From contig JAPPKS010000021.1 in NCBI GenBank assembly GCA_028819845.1, positions 1 through 64,000 of the forward strand: a stretch of DNA of 64,000 nucleotides. Direction: 5' to 3'. The stretch comes from Candidatus Poribacteria bacterium (GTDB lineage Bacteria; Poribacteria; WGA-4E; PCPOR2b). Under the pieces are notes generated by a model. The model did not search any database, had not been told where the DNA came from, and saw only the letters and a program-made list of their open reading frames with translations. Of this stretch, positions 17,706-27,679 are shown in pieces; position 1 is the stretch's first letter, and the number at the start of each line of letters is the position of its first letter. The position numbers were made by a program, and so were the translations under genes.

Positions 17706-19931
17706 CTACTTCTCAAACAGCGATTCATCCACCTCCGCATTGATTATAATCTCGTCCAAGGTGCCTTCGGCAAATTCCTCTCCATTTTGGTAAACGACCG
17801 AGTGAAATCCAAATTTCACGCCAGAGACATCTCGATAATCATCAATAAACTCCTCCGTCTCCACTGGACCCGCTTGTCCCATCCCTTGATACGATTTCTT
17901 AATGATATACTTTGTTTCTTGGTCAATAAAAAGTTTCAATGCATCCACATCCGATGAAGTAATCTGGAGAGTGTCGGCCAATTTGCCATTTACATCTTCT
18001 GTGCCGAGATATTGAACAGATACGTCATCGCTTGAAGAAAGGCGGGTTAGAAGGTAGATGGTGTCTCGAAGGGCAACTTTTTTGATTTCTTCGGCTTGTG
18101 ATTCGGGAAGGGATTGAACGCCGTGAGGGGTTACCATCCAAGCAGATTTACCATCAAATATCTGGCTTGCCTGCATACCCATTGATGGAAACGACATATC
18201 GAGTCGGATTTTGTCTGGTAAAACATGATACCGTTTTATTTCTGCTTGCATCATACCCCCAGGCGTTTTCATAGAGAATCGACCGTTAGCCACAAGATTC
18301 CTCACCGAGTTTAATTTCTCATGACCGCCGTACGCCTCAAAGACCTCGTTAAGAATTGCCTTCGCCATGGAAATTTCTTCTTCACCCGCTTCGGGGACAG
18401 GTTCGGGCGAGGGAGGTGGAATAGCAATATCGACTTCTGTTACATCTCCAAGCGAATTCAACGGTTTATCAAAATCAATAGACTTGCCAACAGCGATGAG
18501 CGCAAATTTGTCTGGATGTAGATATTCACTGGCAACGCGCTTGACATCTGCCTTCGTTACCGCCCGAATCCCCGCCATCAGCTGCTCAACGAAATCCTGT
18601 GGATATTCATAGTATTCATACCGGAGCGCGCGAGACAGTATCTCTGCCTTGGAATCATAATCAAACACAGAAGAATTCATGAAGCCGTCAATTGCCTGTT
18701 TTAACTCTTCGCCGGTGACCTCCTCAATTCGCATCTTTTCGACTTCAGCCAGAATCGCCTCGATGGCTGTCACAGTAGATTCAGACTTGGTGCCGCATAC
18801 AATGTAGAAGACACCGGGCACATCATAACCGGCGCCATAGTTGTTTCCTACTGAATATGCGAGCCCTTTTTCGACTCGGATGGTGTTCATCAACCGGCTG
18901 GAAAATCCAATGCCGAGAATTTGGGACATCACTACCAAGGCAGGATAGTCCTCATTCTTACGCAACCAGCCAATATGTCCCATTCGGATATTTGTCTGGT
19001 TCACGTCGTCCTTGTTCACTAGCGCAACTCTCTTCACAGACGTTGCGGGAATTTCGGGTATTGCAGGGATACCCATCTCCGCAGGTTCCCATTCCTTGAA
19101 AGTATCCTGGATTTTCGCCAGCATAACTTCGGAACTAAAGTCACCAAGCACACCTATAATGACGTTATTCGGGTGGAAATACTTCTGATAAAAAGCCACG
19201 AGGTCATCACGAGTAATGTTGTTTATTGTATCATACTCGGTCGTACGTGCATAAGGGCTGTCCGCTCCATAGATGAGCTTCCGGAATTCTCGTGCCGTAA
19301 TTCCTGTTGGGTTGTCATTTCGCCGCGAAATGGCGCTGCGATGCTGCACCTTTTCCAACTCGATTTTATCCTCTCGGAACGCAGGATTCATGAGAATATC
19401 AGCAAGGATAGATAAGCCCGTATCGAGATCTTCTTTTAAAACCGACATTGACGCCGAGCCTGAATCGCCGCCGATACCTGTTTCAACCGATGCGGCTAAA
19501 CTCTCAAGAATTTCATCGAGTTCATCTCCGGTTTTACTTGTCGTTCCACCCGTACGCATGACTGCCCCGGTAATCTCCGCCAGCCCGACCTTGTCCGCCG
19601 GTTCGTAAATTGAACCGGTGCGAATCCAAACCGAAATTTCAATAATCGGAAACTCGTGCTCTTCTAACAGATAGACCACTATCCCATTGTCCAATTCAAT
19701 CCTTTGGGGAACCGGCGGCTGCGGCTGATTCAATGGTGGGTAGACGAGCCCTTCGTGCGGTTTTTTTCTGGGTGCGGCCTCCTCAGATACGCTTATTTCT
19801 CCATCCAGCAGATTGCGCGCATCAGCCAAAACCCCCGCGGATTGTTGATGCGGCGTCATCTGATTGCTTGCACTTGCGGCCAAAGCAAATGTCAAGCTGT
19901 ATAGAAATATATGAAATGCGATTTTTCTCAT
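17706..19931 (-). CDS. M16 peptidase-like partner subunit with LolA-like C-terminal domain
   Basis: Exported 741-residue protein. After a signal peptide (about 1-21) come two M16/insulinase half-barrels (about 70-500). The zinc motif HxxEH is replaced: the position equivalent to GxxHxxEHMxFKGT reads GLAEITGAVMRTGGT, so it cannot bind zinc in the usual way. It is the R/Y-type partner of the active protein encoded just upstream, as in heterodimeric M16B peptidases. The C-terminal 200 residues (about 535-741) look like the outer-membrane-lipoprotein-sorting (LolA/LolB-like) fold, an unusual addition that could bind lipid or lipoprotein. Its ATG overlaps the stop of the active M16 gene in ATGA (19928-19931), so translation is coupled. 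Confidence 0.85.
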   Translation of the reverse strand: MRKIAFHIFLYSLTFALAASASNQMTPHQQSAGVLADARNLLDGEISVSEEAAPRKKPHEGLVYPPLNQPQPPVPQRIELDNGIVVYLLEEHEFPIIEISVWIRTGSIYEPADKVGLAEITGAVMRTGGTTSKTGDELDEILESLAASVETGIGGDSGSASMSVLKEDLDTGLSILADILMNPAFREDKIELEKVQHRSAISRRNDNPTGITAREFRKLIYGADSPYARTTEYDTINNITRDDLVAFYQKYFHPNNVIIGVLGDFSSEVMLAKIQDTFKEWEPAEMGIPAIPEIPATSVKRVALVNKDDVNQTNIRMGHIGWLRKNEDYPALVVMSQILGIGFSSRLMNTIRVEKGLAYSVGNNYGAGYDVPGVFYIVCGTKSESTVTAIEAILAEVEKMRIEEVTGEELKQAIDGFMNSSVFDYDSKAEILSRALRYEYYEYPQDFVEQLMAGIRAVTKADVKRVASEYLHPDKFALIAVGKSIDFDKPLNSLGDVTEVDIAIPPPSPEPVPEAGEEEISMAKAILNEVFEAYGGHEKLNSVRNLVANGRFSMKTPGGMMQAEIKRYHVLPDKIRLDMSFPSMGMQASQIFDGKSAWMVTPHGVQSLPESQAEEIKKVALRDTIYLLTRLSSSDDVSVQYLGTEDVNGKLADTLQITSSDVDALKLFIDQETKYIIKKSYQGMGQAGPVETEEFIDDYRDVSGVKFGFHSVVYQNGEEFAEGTLDEIIINAEVDESLFEK

Positions 19932-21478
19932 TCGCCCGCCTCCTTTTCTTCCTTAGTTGCCTCTGTCACAAGTTCTGCAACGGATCGATTGGAGCTTACA
20001 AAATATTCATTTGCAACCCGCGTAATATCTTCAGCCGTCACCATTTCAATTCGTTCAAGGGACTTGAAGAGTTCTCTCCAATCTCCCAAGAGGAATTCAG
20101 AACTACACAACATACTAGCTAACCCGCTGCTAGAACGCAGCGAATGAATTAACCCCGCTTTTGCACGCCGTTTGACCTTCTTTAACTCCGCCTCCGAAAC
20201 CAGCTCCGTTTTGAGTGTCTCAATCTCAGTCAGAATCATTTCTTCATTTTCGGCGTTCGTATGCCCCTGAGCAGGAAATGAATAGAAAACAAACAGATTT
20301 GGATATTTTTCACCCGGAAACCCCGGAAAGGCGCCTGCGGAAATCGAAATTTTCTCGTCTCGGACTAATCGTTTGTACAAGCGCGATGTGCGCCCTGATG
20401 CCAAGATATCGGTGATTGCATTAAACACGGCGTTATCCGGATGTCTGATTTCGGGTTTATGATACGCAATAACAATTACGGGTTGTGTTTGTTCCACAAT
20501 TTTGACACGCCGTTCGCCTAACTGTTTAGGCTCGGCAGTCTCAACAAGCGGCACATCCTGTCGAGATGGAAGCCTGCCAAAATATTTTTCCGCCAATTCA
20601 ATCACGGTATCGGTGTTAACGTCACCAACAATTGCCGCGACCATATTTCTTGGCGTGTAGTGTTCTTCAAAAAATTTCAGCGCTTCAGCTCGAGTGGTTG
20701 TGTGAATGTCTGACATATGACCGATGGTCGGCTGACCATACGGATGTGCAAGATAAGCAAGTCCTGTGAGTTCCTCAATCAACCTCCCAACAGGGCTGCT
20801 TTCAGTCCTAAGACGCCGCTCCTCCTTGATAACTTCTTTCTCTTTGAAGAAATCTCTGAGCACCGGTTCAAAAAATCTCTCAGATTCAAACGCCATCCAC
20901 AACTCCAGCTTATTTGAAGGGAGGCTATAAAAATACACTGTATAATCAGCAGATGTACCCGCATTCACGCCAACGGCGCCCTCCTGCTCTAGAATCTTTG
21001 AATATTCCTCGCCATTCGAATATTGGGCTACTTCCGATTCTAGCGCATCAAAGTCTGTTTCTAGCTCCTTCAATCTCTCCGCATTCGCGCGATTGCCTTT
21101 TGCCCATTCGGCTCTGAGGTCATCGAACACCCTATCCAGTTTGTCCATAATGGATTTTTCTTTTTTGTAATCCACTGTTCCAAGGGTGGTTGTTCCTTTG
21201 AACGCCATGTGTTCGAAGACGTGGGAAATCCCTGTATTCCCGACGACCTCATCGCTGCTGCCGACATTGACATAGATGTGTCCGGAAAAAACCGGGGCGT
21301 CATGCCGTTCGAAGATGATGAACTTCATGCCGTTAGGCAGAACATGCTCCCGGATTTGGTGTTCGATACCTTCAAACCCGGCAGCATTTAAGGCCACAGG
21401 ACAAATAATGATAAATACCCAAGCGAGTAAGATGATTCTCTTCATGGTTTGAGGCATGACAGCTCTGAATAGTTGCAT
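19928..21478 (-). CDS. M16B zinc metallopeptidase, catalytic subunit
   Basis: Exported peptidase of 516 residues from the chosen start. The zinc site is intact: HVFEHMAFKGT gives HxxEH, and the downstream Glu cluster is in the EEYSKILEQEG to ESERFFEPVL region. Two M16 half domains span most of the chain; a charged coiled-coil insertion (KLDRVFDDLRAEW onward) sits just after the zinc motif. An open frame reaches 21556, but AAGGGGAG lies 6 bases before the ATG at 21478, and the longer version would run through the terminator at 21517-21548. The hydrophobic signal follows at MKRIILLAWVFIIICP. First gene of the M16-Mla-sphingolipid run. Confidence 0.9.
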   Translation of the reverse strand: MQLFRAVMPQTMKRIILLAWVFIIICPVALNAAGFEGIEHQIREHVLPNGMKFIIFERHDAPVFSGHIYVNVGSSDEVVGNTGISHVFEHMAFKGTTTLGTVDYKKEKSIMDKLDRVFDDLRAEWAKGNRANAERLKELETDFDALESEVAQYSNGEEYSKILEQEGAVGVNAGTSADYTVYFYSLPSNKLELWMAFESERFFEPVLRDFFKEKEVIKEERRLRTESSPVGRLIEELTGLAYLAHPYGQPTIGHMSDIHTTTRAEALKFFEEHYTPRNMVAAIVGDVNTDTVIELAEKYFGRLPSRQDVPLVETAEPKQLGERRVKIVEQTQPVIVIAYHKPEIRHPDNAVFNAITDILASGRTSRLYKRLVRDEKISISAGAFPGFPGEKYPNLFVFYSFPAQGHTNAENEEMILTEIETLKTELVSEAELKKVKRRAKAGLIHSLRSSSGLASMLCSSEFLLGDWRELFKSLERIEMVTAEDITRVANEYFVSSNRSVAELVTEATKEEKEAGE

Positions 21479-21516
21479 TACAACTCCCCTTTGTTTCTGA
21501 CAACTAGTTGACTTCC

Positions 21517-21548
21517 AAAAAAAAGCCCAGAAACTATTGTTTCTGAGC
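21517..21548 (-). terminator. rho-independent terminator after the rubredoxin-like gene
   Basis: On the minus strand, CAGAAAC-AATA-GTTTCTG (a perfect 7-base-pair stem, 21545-21528) is followed by GGGC and eight Ts (21524-21517). It lies 26 bases after the rubredoxin-like stop and separates that gene from the M16 operon. Confidence 0.8.
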
Positions 21549-21573
21549 GGGGGCAAACACTTATGTTAAATAG

Positions 21574-21846
21574 TCACCCTTTGAGGTTCCCAGCCTTCCT
21601 GATATCTTCACCAAAACCAACAATTGCAAACCGGATATGCGAAGACAGGGCTGAATTCTCAGCCCGTAAATCCGCACCCTCCTCATCAGGATACATTACA
21701 TGCTGAGCAACGGCTCGCTTTACCCACCGTTCGGCCCGGTCATCATAAGGGATGAATTTCTCTTTTGGCGCTGTGCACGCGGGACACTCCTCGGTCGGAC
21801 TCTCTTCCGCTGTCCATAAAAACCCACAAGCCGTACAAACATACAT
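21574..21846 (-). CDS. small rubredoxin-like zinc/iron-binding protein
   Basis: Protein of 90 residues. MYVCTACGFLWTAEESPTE then CPACTAPKEKF supplies the two CxxC pairs (C4/C7 and about C21/C24) of a rubredoxin-like rubredoxin/zinc-ribbon knuckle. The remaining 55 residues have no match I recognise. Rubredoxin-like domains of this short form carry one Fe or Zn and often serve as electron donors to peroxide-scavenging enzymes, but no rubrerythrin is adjacent. A single gene ended by the terminator at 21517-21548. Confidence 0.7.
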   Translation of the reverse strand: MYVCTACGFLWTAEESPTEECPACTAPKEKFIPYDDRAERWVKRAVAQHVMYPDEEGADLRAENSALSSHIRFAIVGFGEDIRKAGNLKG

Positions 21847-22099
21847 TGGTTGTCCTCACTTTCTGTGTGGTATTGCCGAGCGACTGTTTTCAGTTTCGTG
21901 CGTTTCGATAGAAACTTGAACGGGGAGCAATGATTCTGTGACCTGGATATGGGTGGACTGCTGTCCATTGTAGAATTGAAGTAACATTAGCAACGCAAAT
22001 ATATCCAAACCACCAGCTCCAGTAGCTAACCAAACCCGACTCTTATCCTTCTACAATAGCACGACTCGCCCCTCGAATTTGATGCGTTTAGTATTTTTT

Positions 22100-22837
22100 T
22101 CACCTTAAAGAGTTCTTTATGGCTGCCCACGCTGTTGAGACTGCATTCACAGGTTTGATAGACAATTCATTCCCTTCTTTTACTCGGATGAAATCCAGCT
22201 CCAGTCGGAATTCACCAATATCTTCATCACTAGTTGATAAGCCAATGGTACCTGCTACAGCTTCTTTATCGACAAACGATAACAGTTCCTTATCATCTAT
22301 GAAGAGCGTAAAGGAATTATCAATTATCTCAATTACAATTAAAAACCAAGTTTTTAAATCGAAGTTATGCTGCGCATTTGCATGATTTTTCACTGCTTGA
22401 CGCAGGTCTTCTTCGTCAAGTGGTTGCTTGTCTGGTCTAAACGTATTGACCCGTATATTTTCTTCATGGGGATAAAAGGTGAATTTTTCCCCTGTCCAAA
22501 AGTTAAAACGTCCAAGGCTATGTCTGACGTTAACGGTGAACGAACTTCTTTCTTGAATCTGCGTAAAGCGGAGTTTCAAGGTAGTTGTGTAATCCAGCCA
22601 TGTGTTAGATTGTGGCGAATTAATTTTCAGAAGTGTTTCATTCTTCAAGATGAGTTTTCCACCATCTACCTTAACGTTGCCTGGTGGGAAGGCATCGCTT
22701 ACATTCCACTTAGGCAACAGCCGATTATCGAATTCATCAACAAAAAACTCCTCGTTTGAAATACCCGGAACCTGTGCAGTTAGAAATAGGAGTACCGCTA
22801 TAACTTTAACTCGCCCTTCTGATGGCTTTTTGAACAT
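22100..22837 (-). CDS. secreted protein with concanavalin-like beta-sandwich
   Basis: Exported protein of 245 residues with a signal peptide (about 1-28). The rest (DEFDNRLLPKWN... and a final RLELDFIRVKEG strand) has the alternating pattern of LamG/concanavalin-like jelly rolls used to bind or cleave sugars; the family itself is not certain. GGGAGG lies just before the ATG. No obvious partner: the upstream spacer is over 300 bases and the downstream one about 250. Confidence 0.6.
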   Translation of the reverse strand: MFKKPSEGRVKVIAVLLFLTAQVPGISNEEFFVDEFDNRLLPKWNVSDAFPPGNVKVDGGKLILKNETLLKINSPQSNTWLDYTTTLKLRFTQIQERSSFTVNVRHSLGRFNFWTGEKFTFYPHEENIRVNTFRPDKQPLDEEDLRQAVKNHANAQHNFDLKTWFLIVIEIIDNSFTLFIDDKELLSFVDKEAVAGTIGLSTSDEDIGEFRLELDFIRVKEGNELSIKPVNAVSTAWAAIKNSLR

Positions 22838-23175
22838 AACTACCTCCCTTAATTCTAATTGTGCTTCGCCCTTCGGTCTACTTTAGCGTAACTTGCCGTT
22901 GTGTATCAAAGGAGAGAGTGGGAGATAAACTGTTACTACTATTTCCCTAACGACCGATAAAAATCACAAACAAAAACCTAACTGTTTGATCGACTTGGTG
23001 CGCTGTATCCAAACTCGACAGATGACACCTTCTTTTATGTTATGCTGCTTAAAATTGCGAAGAATTTTCCTCCAATCCAAGCTGATTTTAGCACACCTCA
23101 TATAGAAATGCAAGAAATAAATTGTGTTGTTCTGTCCTCATTAAGATGCGGGTTGCCGGTTCAAAAAACACCGTT
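22838..23175. other. spacer without recognised gene
   Basis: 338 AT-rich bases between uvrB and the secreted-protein gene, both transcribed on the minus strand. I see no frame of length, no tRNA and no strong terminator; a promoter for the downstream gene presumably lies here but no clear -35/-10 pair stands out. Confidence 0.5.
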
Positions 23176-25164
23176 TTAGTGCTCTGCAAACTCGCGCTTA
23201 ATCTCTGCAATCTGGTCCCGCAAAGCTGCTGCCCGTTCAAACTCCAGATCCACTGCCGCAGCCTGCATCTCTTTCGTCAATTTGGCAATTAACGGCTGAA
23301 TCTCTTCCGGATTAGCCTCCACTGGAATGGCGGGCACGGTTGTTTCAGACGGTTTTTCCTCGTAATCTGTAGCAAGTTCATCAATCAAGTTGTGTATGGC
23401 TTTGTTAATTGTCGCCGGCGTAATATCGTGTTGTTCATTATACACCATCTGGATTTTTCGCCGGCGTTCGCCCTCATCAATGGCGTTGCGGATGGCAGGT
23501 GTCGCTTCATCTGCGTACAATATGACCTCGCCATCGACATTGCGGGCGGCGCGCCCAGCGATCTGGATAAGCGAAGTTTGGGATCGGAGGAAACCTGCGC
23601 GATCCGCATCAAGAATCGCTACGAGCGAGACTTCGGGGAGATCTAAGCCTTCACGGAGGAGGTTAATTCCGACAAGCACATCGAAAACACCTTGGCGAAG
23701 TTCCTTCAAAATACGGGCGCGATCCAAGGTATCGACGTCGGAATGGAGGTATTCAGCTTTAATGCCTCCTTCGGTCAGGTAGTCGGTCAGACCTTCTGCC
23801 ATCCGTTTGGTGAGTGTGGTAACCAACACACGCTGGTTCTGGGCAACTCGCTCGTGAATGACACTCATTAGATGGTCGATCTGCCCTTCGACCGGACGGA
23901 CGATTATCTTGGGATCAATCAATCCTGTCGGGCGAATGATTTGTTCCACGACTTGGGTGCTGTTATCTAATTCGAACTCACCGGGGGTTGCTGAGACAAA
24001 CACAGCCTGTTTGACGTACGATTGAAACTCGTCGAATCGGAGCGGACGGTTATCTAGGGCGGAGGGGAGGCGGAAACCGTAATCCACTAACGACTGTTTT
24101 CGTGAGCGGTCGCCTCGATACATCCCGCGCAGTTGCGGCAGCGTCACATGAGATTCGTCAACGAACATCAAATAATCATCGGGGAAGTAGTTAATTAGAC
24201 AGTACGGCGGTTCGCCGGGCTGCAAACCGGAGATATGGCGTGAATAGTTTTCTATACCCGAACAGTAACCGACCTCGCGCATCATCTCAAGATCAAACCG
24301 CGTCCGACCCTCAATCCGCTGCGCCTCCAGCAGCTTGTTGTTCGAAACGAAGTAATCAATCCGATCCTGAAGTTCGGTTTCAATGTCCAACAGTGCTTGT
24401 TCAAATCGCTCAGCATCCGTCATGAAATGTTTTGCTGGATAAATCGCCACTTCGGCATGGTCTTCCATGATTTCTCCGGTGAGTGTGTCAATCTCGGTGA
24501 TGCGATCTACTTCGTCGCCGAAGAGTTCAATCCGATAAGCGGTGTCTGAGTATGCGGGAAAAACCTCAATCACATCCCCGCGCACACGAAAACACCCGCG
24601 CGAGAAATCGACGTCGTTCCGCCCATACCGAATATCCACAAGTGAACGCAGCAGCTTATTACGTTTAATGATGTCACCAGTTTTCAGCTCGACCCGTTGT
24701 ACATCGTACTCCTTCGGCGACCCAATACCATAAATACAAGATACACTAGCAATAATGATGACGTCTGGGCGTGATAACAGCGATGCCGTAGAAGCAAGGC
24801 GGAGCCGATCAATCTCTTCATTGATTTGTATATCCTTCTCAATATAAGTGTCTGTGCTGGGAATGTACGCCTCCGGTTGGTAGTAGTCATAGTAACTAAC
24901 AAAGTAGTGAACGGCGTTGTTGGGAAAGAACTCACGGAATTCGGTGTACAATTGTCCGGCGAGGGTTTTGTTCGGCGATATGACAAGCGTTGGTCGCTGC
25001 AGGTTCGCAACGACGTGAGCCATAGTAAAAGTTTTGCCGGACCCCGTCACGCCCAACAATGTCTGAAACCCATCCCCCTTCAATAAGCCTTCAGTCAGTT
25101 TATCAATTGCTTGAGGTTGATCGCCTTGCGGCGCGTAATCTGAGATTAACTCGAACTTATCCAT
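23176..25164 (-). CDS. uvrB: excinuclease ABC subunit B
   Basis: Nucleotide-excision-repair helicase of 662 residues, the usual length. Walker A is in [12 protein letters not shown] (about 39-50). The beta-hairpin that clamps damaged DNA is in [18 protein letters not shown]. Helicase motifs V/VI are in [13 protein letters not shown] and QIAGRAARN. The C-terminal UVR motif (about 620-660, with [12 protein letters not shown]) contacts UvrC. It loads onto damage with UvrA and directs incision by UvrC, neither encoded here. It is the last gene of a probable minus-strand unit with the PBP1A gene (61-base gap). Confidence 0.98.
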   Translation of the reverse strand: MDKFELISDYAPQGDQPQAIDKLTEGLLKGDGFQTLLGVTGSGKTFTMAHVVANLQRPTLVISPNKTLAGQLYTEFREFFPNNAVHYFVSYYDYYQPEAYIPSTDTYIEKDIQINEEIDRLRLASTASLLSRPDVIIIASVSCIYGIGSPKEYDVQRVELKTGDIIKRNKLLRSLVDIRYGRNDVDFSRGCFRVRGDVIEVFPAYSDTAYRIELFGDEVDRITEIDTLTGEIMEDHAEVAIYPAKHFMTDAERFEQALLDIETELQDRIDYFVSNNKLLEAQRIEGRTRFDLEMMREVGYCSGIENYSRHISGLQPGEPPYCLINYFPDDYLMFVDESHVTLPQLRGMYRGDRSRKQSLVDYGFRLPSALDNRPLRFDEFQSYVKQAVFVSATPGEFELDNSTQVVEQIIRPTGLIDPKIIVRPVEGQIDHLMSVIHERVAQNQRVLVTTLTKRMAEGLTDYLTEGGIKAEYLHSDVDTLDRARILKELRQGVFDVLVGINLLREGLDLPEVSLVAILDADRAGFLRSQTSLIQIAGRAARNVDGEVILYADEATPAIRNAIDEGERRRKIQMVYNEQHDITPATINKAIHNLIDELATDYEEKPSETTVPAIPVEANPEEIQPLIAKLTKEMQAAAVDLEFERAAALRDQIAEIKREFAEH

Positions 25165-25225
25165 CAGTTATAACCCATCAAGTACAAGGTTAGGTACATG
25201 CTATTGGCCGCTAAGCCTCAAATGC

Positions 25226-27664
25226 CTACTCATGTACATTACAGATAATCCTAGGTTCAGAGCCCACGAGAAATGCTTCACGGATAATTTTGCCTTCCGG
25301 ACATTTTTCGGATTTCAGTAATCCCGTCTCTTTATCTATCTGTTTGAAGAGGACACCTGGAGGGGCGCGAAATTCCTCGTCCATACGTACTCGCGCAGCC
25401 TCATTAATGAATCGCGCCCATATCGGTAACGCCCCAATTGCGCCTGAATTCTTTGTGCTTTTCCGGTAATCATCAAATCCGACCCAAACGCCGGCAACGA
25501 GGCTAGGCGTATATCCAATGAACCACGCATCTGAGAAGTCGTTCGTTGTACCGGTTTTGCCGGCAGCGCGGTGCTTTAATCCCCACTTTGAAACAGCGGT
25601 TCTGCCGGTACCATTTTTGATTACGCCTTCCATAAGGTATGTAATAAGATAGGCGACGCTTTCGTCAAGTACCTTCTCGCGCTCAACCCGGTTTTCGATG
25701 AGAATCTCTCCGTGCTGATCTTCGACAAATTGAATACTTATCGGTGTCGCACGTTCGCCGCCATTGGCGAAAACCCCATAGGCAGAACAGAGTTCAAGAA
25801 GAGACAAACCCTCCGACCCCAACGCAATCGCTGGATAAGGGGGGATGCGGCTTTGTATACCCAATCGATTTGCTAGTGCGAGTGTACGCTTAAGCCCTTC
25901 CGGCTTGTCGTGTTCGTCCTTGGGAGTTTGCCACATCATTTTGGCTGTTGCGATGTTAATCGACTTCTCCAACATTGTACGCAGGGTTACATCGCCATAG
26001 AACCTTCTTTTGTAGTTTTTGGGTGCCCATCTTACCCCCACTTCACCCTCAGTAGACCACGCTTCATCACGGACTATCGTTGCGGGTGTAACTAACGGCG
26101 GCGTATTAAGCATTGCTGCAAAGACAATCGGCTTAAATGCTGAACCAGGTTGACGCTGAGATTGAACAGCACGGTTAAAATAGTTGAATTTCTGCCCGGT
26201 AATATAGAAATCCCTCCCGCCAACCATGGCTTTGATGTGACCCGTCTTGGGTTCAATAGCGATTAACCCCGCTTGTAAATAGTTTTTGATAGGATCAATA
26301 CCGCCGGGTCTTTTCTTGTTGAAATCGTAATCCGGCAAATTTTTGAAATCCGCTTTGTCGAGCACCCGCAACTGTTCGGCGACCACACTTTCCGCTGTCT
26401 TCTGCATAGACATATCTATCGTCGTGTAGACCTTTAAACCTTGACTGTATAATAAATCTTCAAGCTCAGGAATTTTTGTCAGTTGTTCATGGACATATTG
26501 CAAAAAATGGGCGGCTTCCTTGAGTCGCACGGTCTCAGGTAATTCGACGACTAGCGGCTGATTCTCAGCTTCGTCAAATACTTCTTGCGTGATGAAACCG
26601 GCTCGCAGCATCTGTTTGAGAACGAGATTTCGTCGGGTTTTTGCACGCTCCGGATGACGTACAGGTGAGTAATAGCTTGGAGACTTTGGTATAGCTGCAA
26701 GTGTGGCGCATTCATGAACTTCCAACTCCCCAACTGATTTGCCGAAGTAGCTCTTCGCCGCGTTCTGAACGCCAAGCACTTCATGCGAACCATGTCTCCC
26801 CAAATTGATGAAATTGAGATACCGTTCAAGGATTTCGTCTTTCGAAAAGTTTCTCTCCATTCGAATCGCCAGCAAGGCTTCTTTTACTTTCCGTAAAATC
26901 CTCCGTTGTGGACTCAGATAGATGTTCCGAGTGAGTTGTTGCGTGATTGTGCTTGCTCCGTGTAAATTTCCTGTACGGACATAATGCACTAATGCGCCGG
27001 CAATGCGTTTGACATCCAAACCCCAATGGTCATAAAATCGCCTGTCCTCAATCGCAAGAAACGCTGTCAGCAACTTGTCGGGCATTTCACCGATAGGAAT
27101 AATTTCCCGCGCGTCGCCGCCCTCGTCGTATTTCTCGCTAATTAACTCTGGCTCAAGATTGAAGTGAGATATTATTTCGTTATCTGCATTTCGAATAGAA
27201 GCAATCTTGCCATGGAGCACCGAAATTTCCACCCGATAAGGGGTATGATTCGCACTCGGGTGGTGAAAGCCCTGAAGATAGACCCGCATTGTCCCCGTTT
27301 TTCCGGTTTTATCAAGGGCTATCGAATATTCTCCGACAGCAATGGGCTTCGTTAATTCTGGCGGCGTCTCCTCGTAATCCAAACGCTTCAGTTTATCCAC
27401 AAGAAATTCGACTGAGTTTTCGGGCTGGACGGCACACAAGGAAGAGTAGATTTTAAGATGTTGTTTCCACGTATCCGCCTTTCGATAATCCAACTCTCCT
27501 AAATCTTTACCTTTGATAGCGTCCCATGAAGCGAGCGTCAGCCCGCCTGCGAATCCGATACCGATGAAAATCATCATCAAAACGGCGATAAATGCAACCA
27601 GTAAAATGCTCAGTATATTCCGTAAAATTGCCCTCATCGCCTTCATACTCATGATTGTCATCAA
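25226..27664 (-). CDS. class A penicillin-binding protein (PBP1A-type)
   Basis: Bifunctional peptidoglycan synthase of about 812 residues. A membrane anchor (about 12-40) is followed by a GT51 glycosyltransferase with catalytic Glu in AIEDRRFYDHWG and the IYLSPQRRI and NLGRHGSHEVLGVQNAAKSYFGK motifs. The transpeptidase has the serine in GSAFKP (SxxK), SIN in EKSINIAT and KTG in AGKTGTTND. It polymerises and cross-links glycan strands on the outer face of the inner membrane. Starts: a TTG at 27664 or the ATG at 27661, preceded by a GGGG; further ATGs follow within nine codons. Confidence 0.95.
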   Translation of the reverse strand: MMTIMSMKAMRAILRNILSILLVAFIAVLMMIFIGIGFAGGLTLASWDAIKGKDLGELDYRKADTWKQHLKIYSSLCAVQPENSVEFLVDKLKRLDYEETPPELTKPIAVGEYSIALDKTGKTGTMRVYLQGFHHPSANHTPYRVEISVLHGKIASIRNADNEIISHFNLEPELISEKYDEGGDAREIIPIGEMPDKLLTAFLAIEDRRFYDHWGLDVKRIAGALVHYVRTGNLHGASTITQQLTRNIYLSPQRRILRKVKEALLAIRMERNFSKDEILERYLNFINLGRHGSHEVLGVQNAAKSYFGKSVGELEVHECATLAAIPKSPSYYSPVRHPERAKTRRNLVLKQMLRAGFITQEVFDEAENQPLVVELPETVRLKEAAHFLQYVHEQLTKIPELEDLLYSQGLKVYTTIDMSMQKTAESVVAEQLRVLDKADFKNLPDYDFNKKRPGGIDPIKNYLQAGLIAIEPKTGHIKAMVGGRDFYITGQKFNYFNRAVQSQRQPGSAFKPIVFAAMLNTPPLVTPATIVRDEAWSTEGEVGVRWAPKNYKRRFYGDVTLRTMLEKSINIATAKMMWQTPKDEHDKPEGLKRTLALANRLGIQSRIPPYPAIALGSEGLSLLELCSAYGVFANGGERATPISIQFVEDQHGEILIENRVEREKVLDESVAYLITYLMEGVIKNGTGRTAVSKWGLKHRAAGKTGTTNDFSDAWFIGYTPSLVAGVWVGFDDYRKSTKNSGAIGALPIWARFINEAARVRMDEEFRAPPGVLFKQIDKETGLLKSEKCPEGKIIREAFLVGSEPRIICNVHE

Positions 27665-27679
27665 CCCCGATAATACGCG

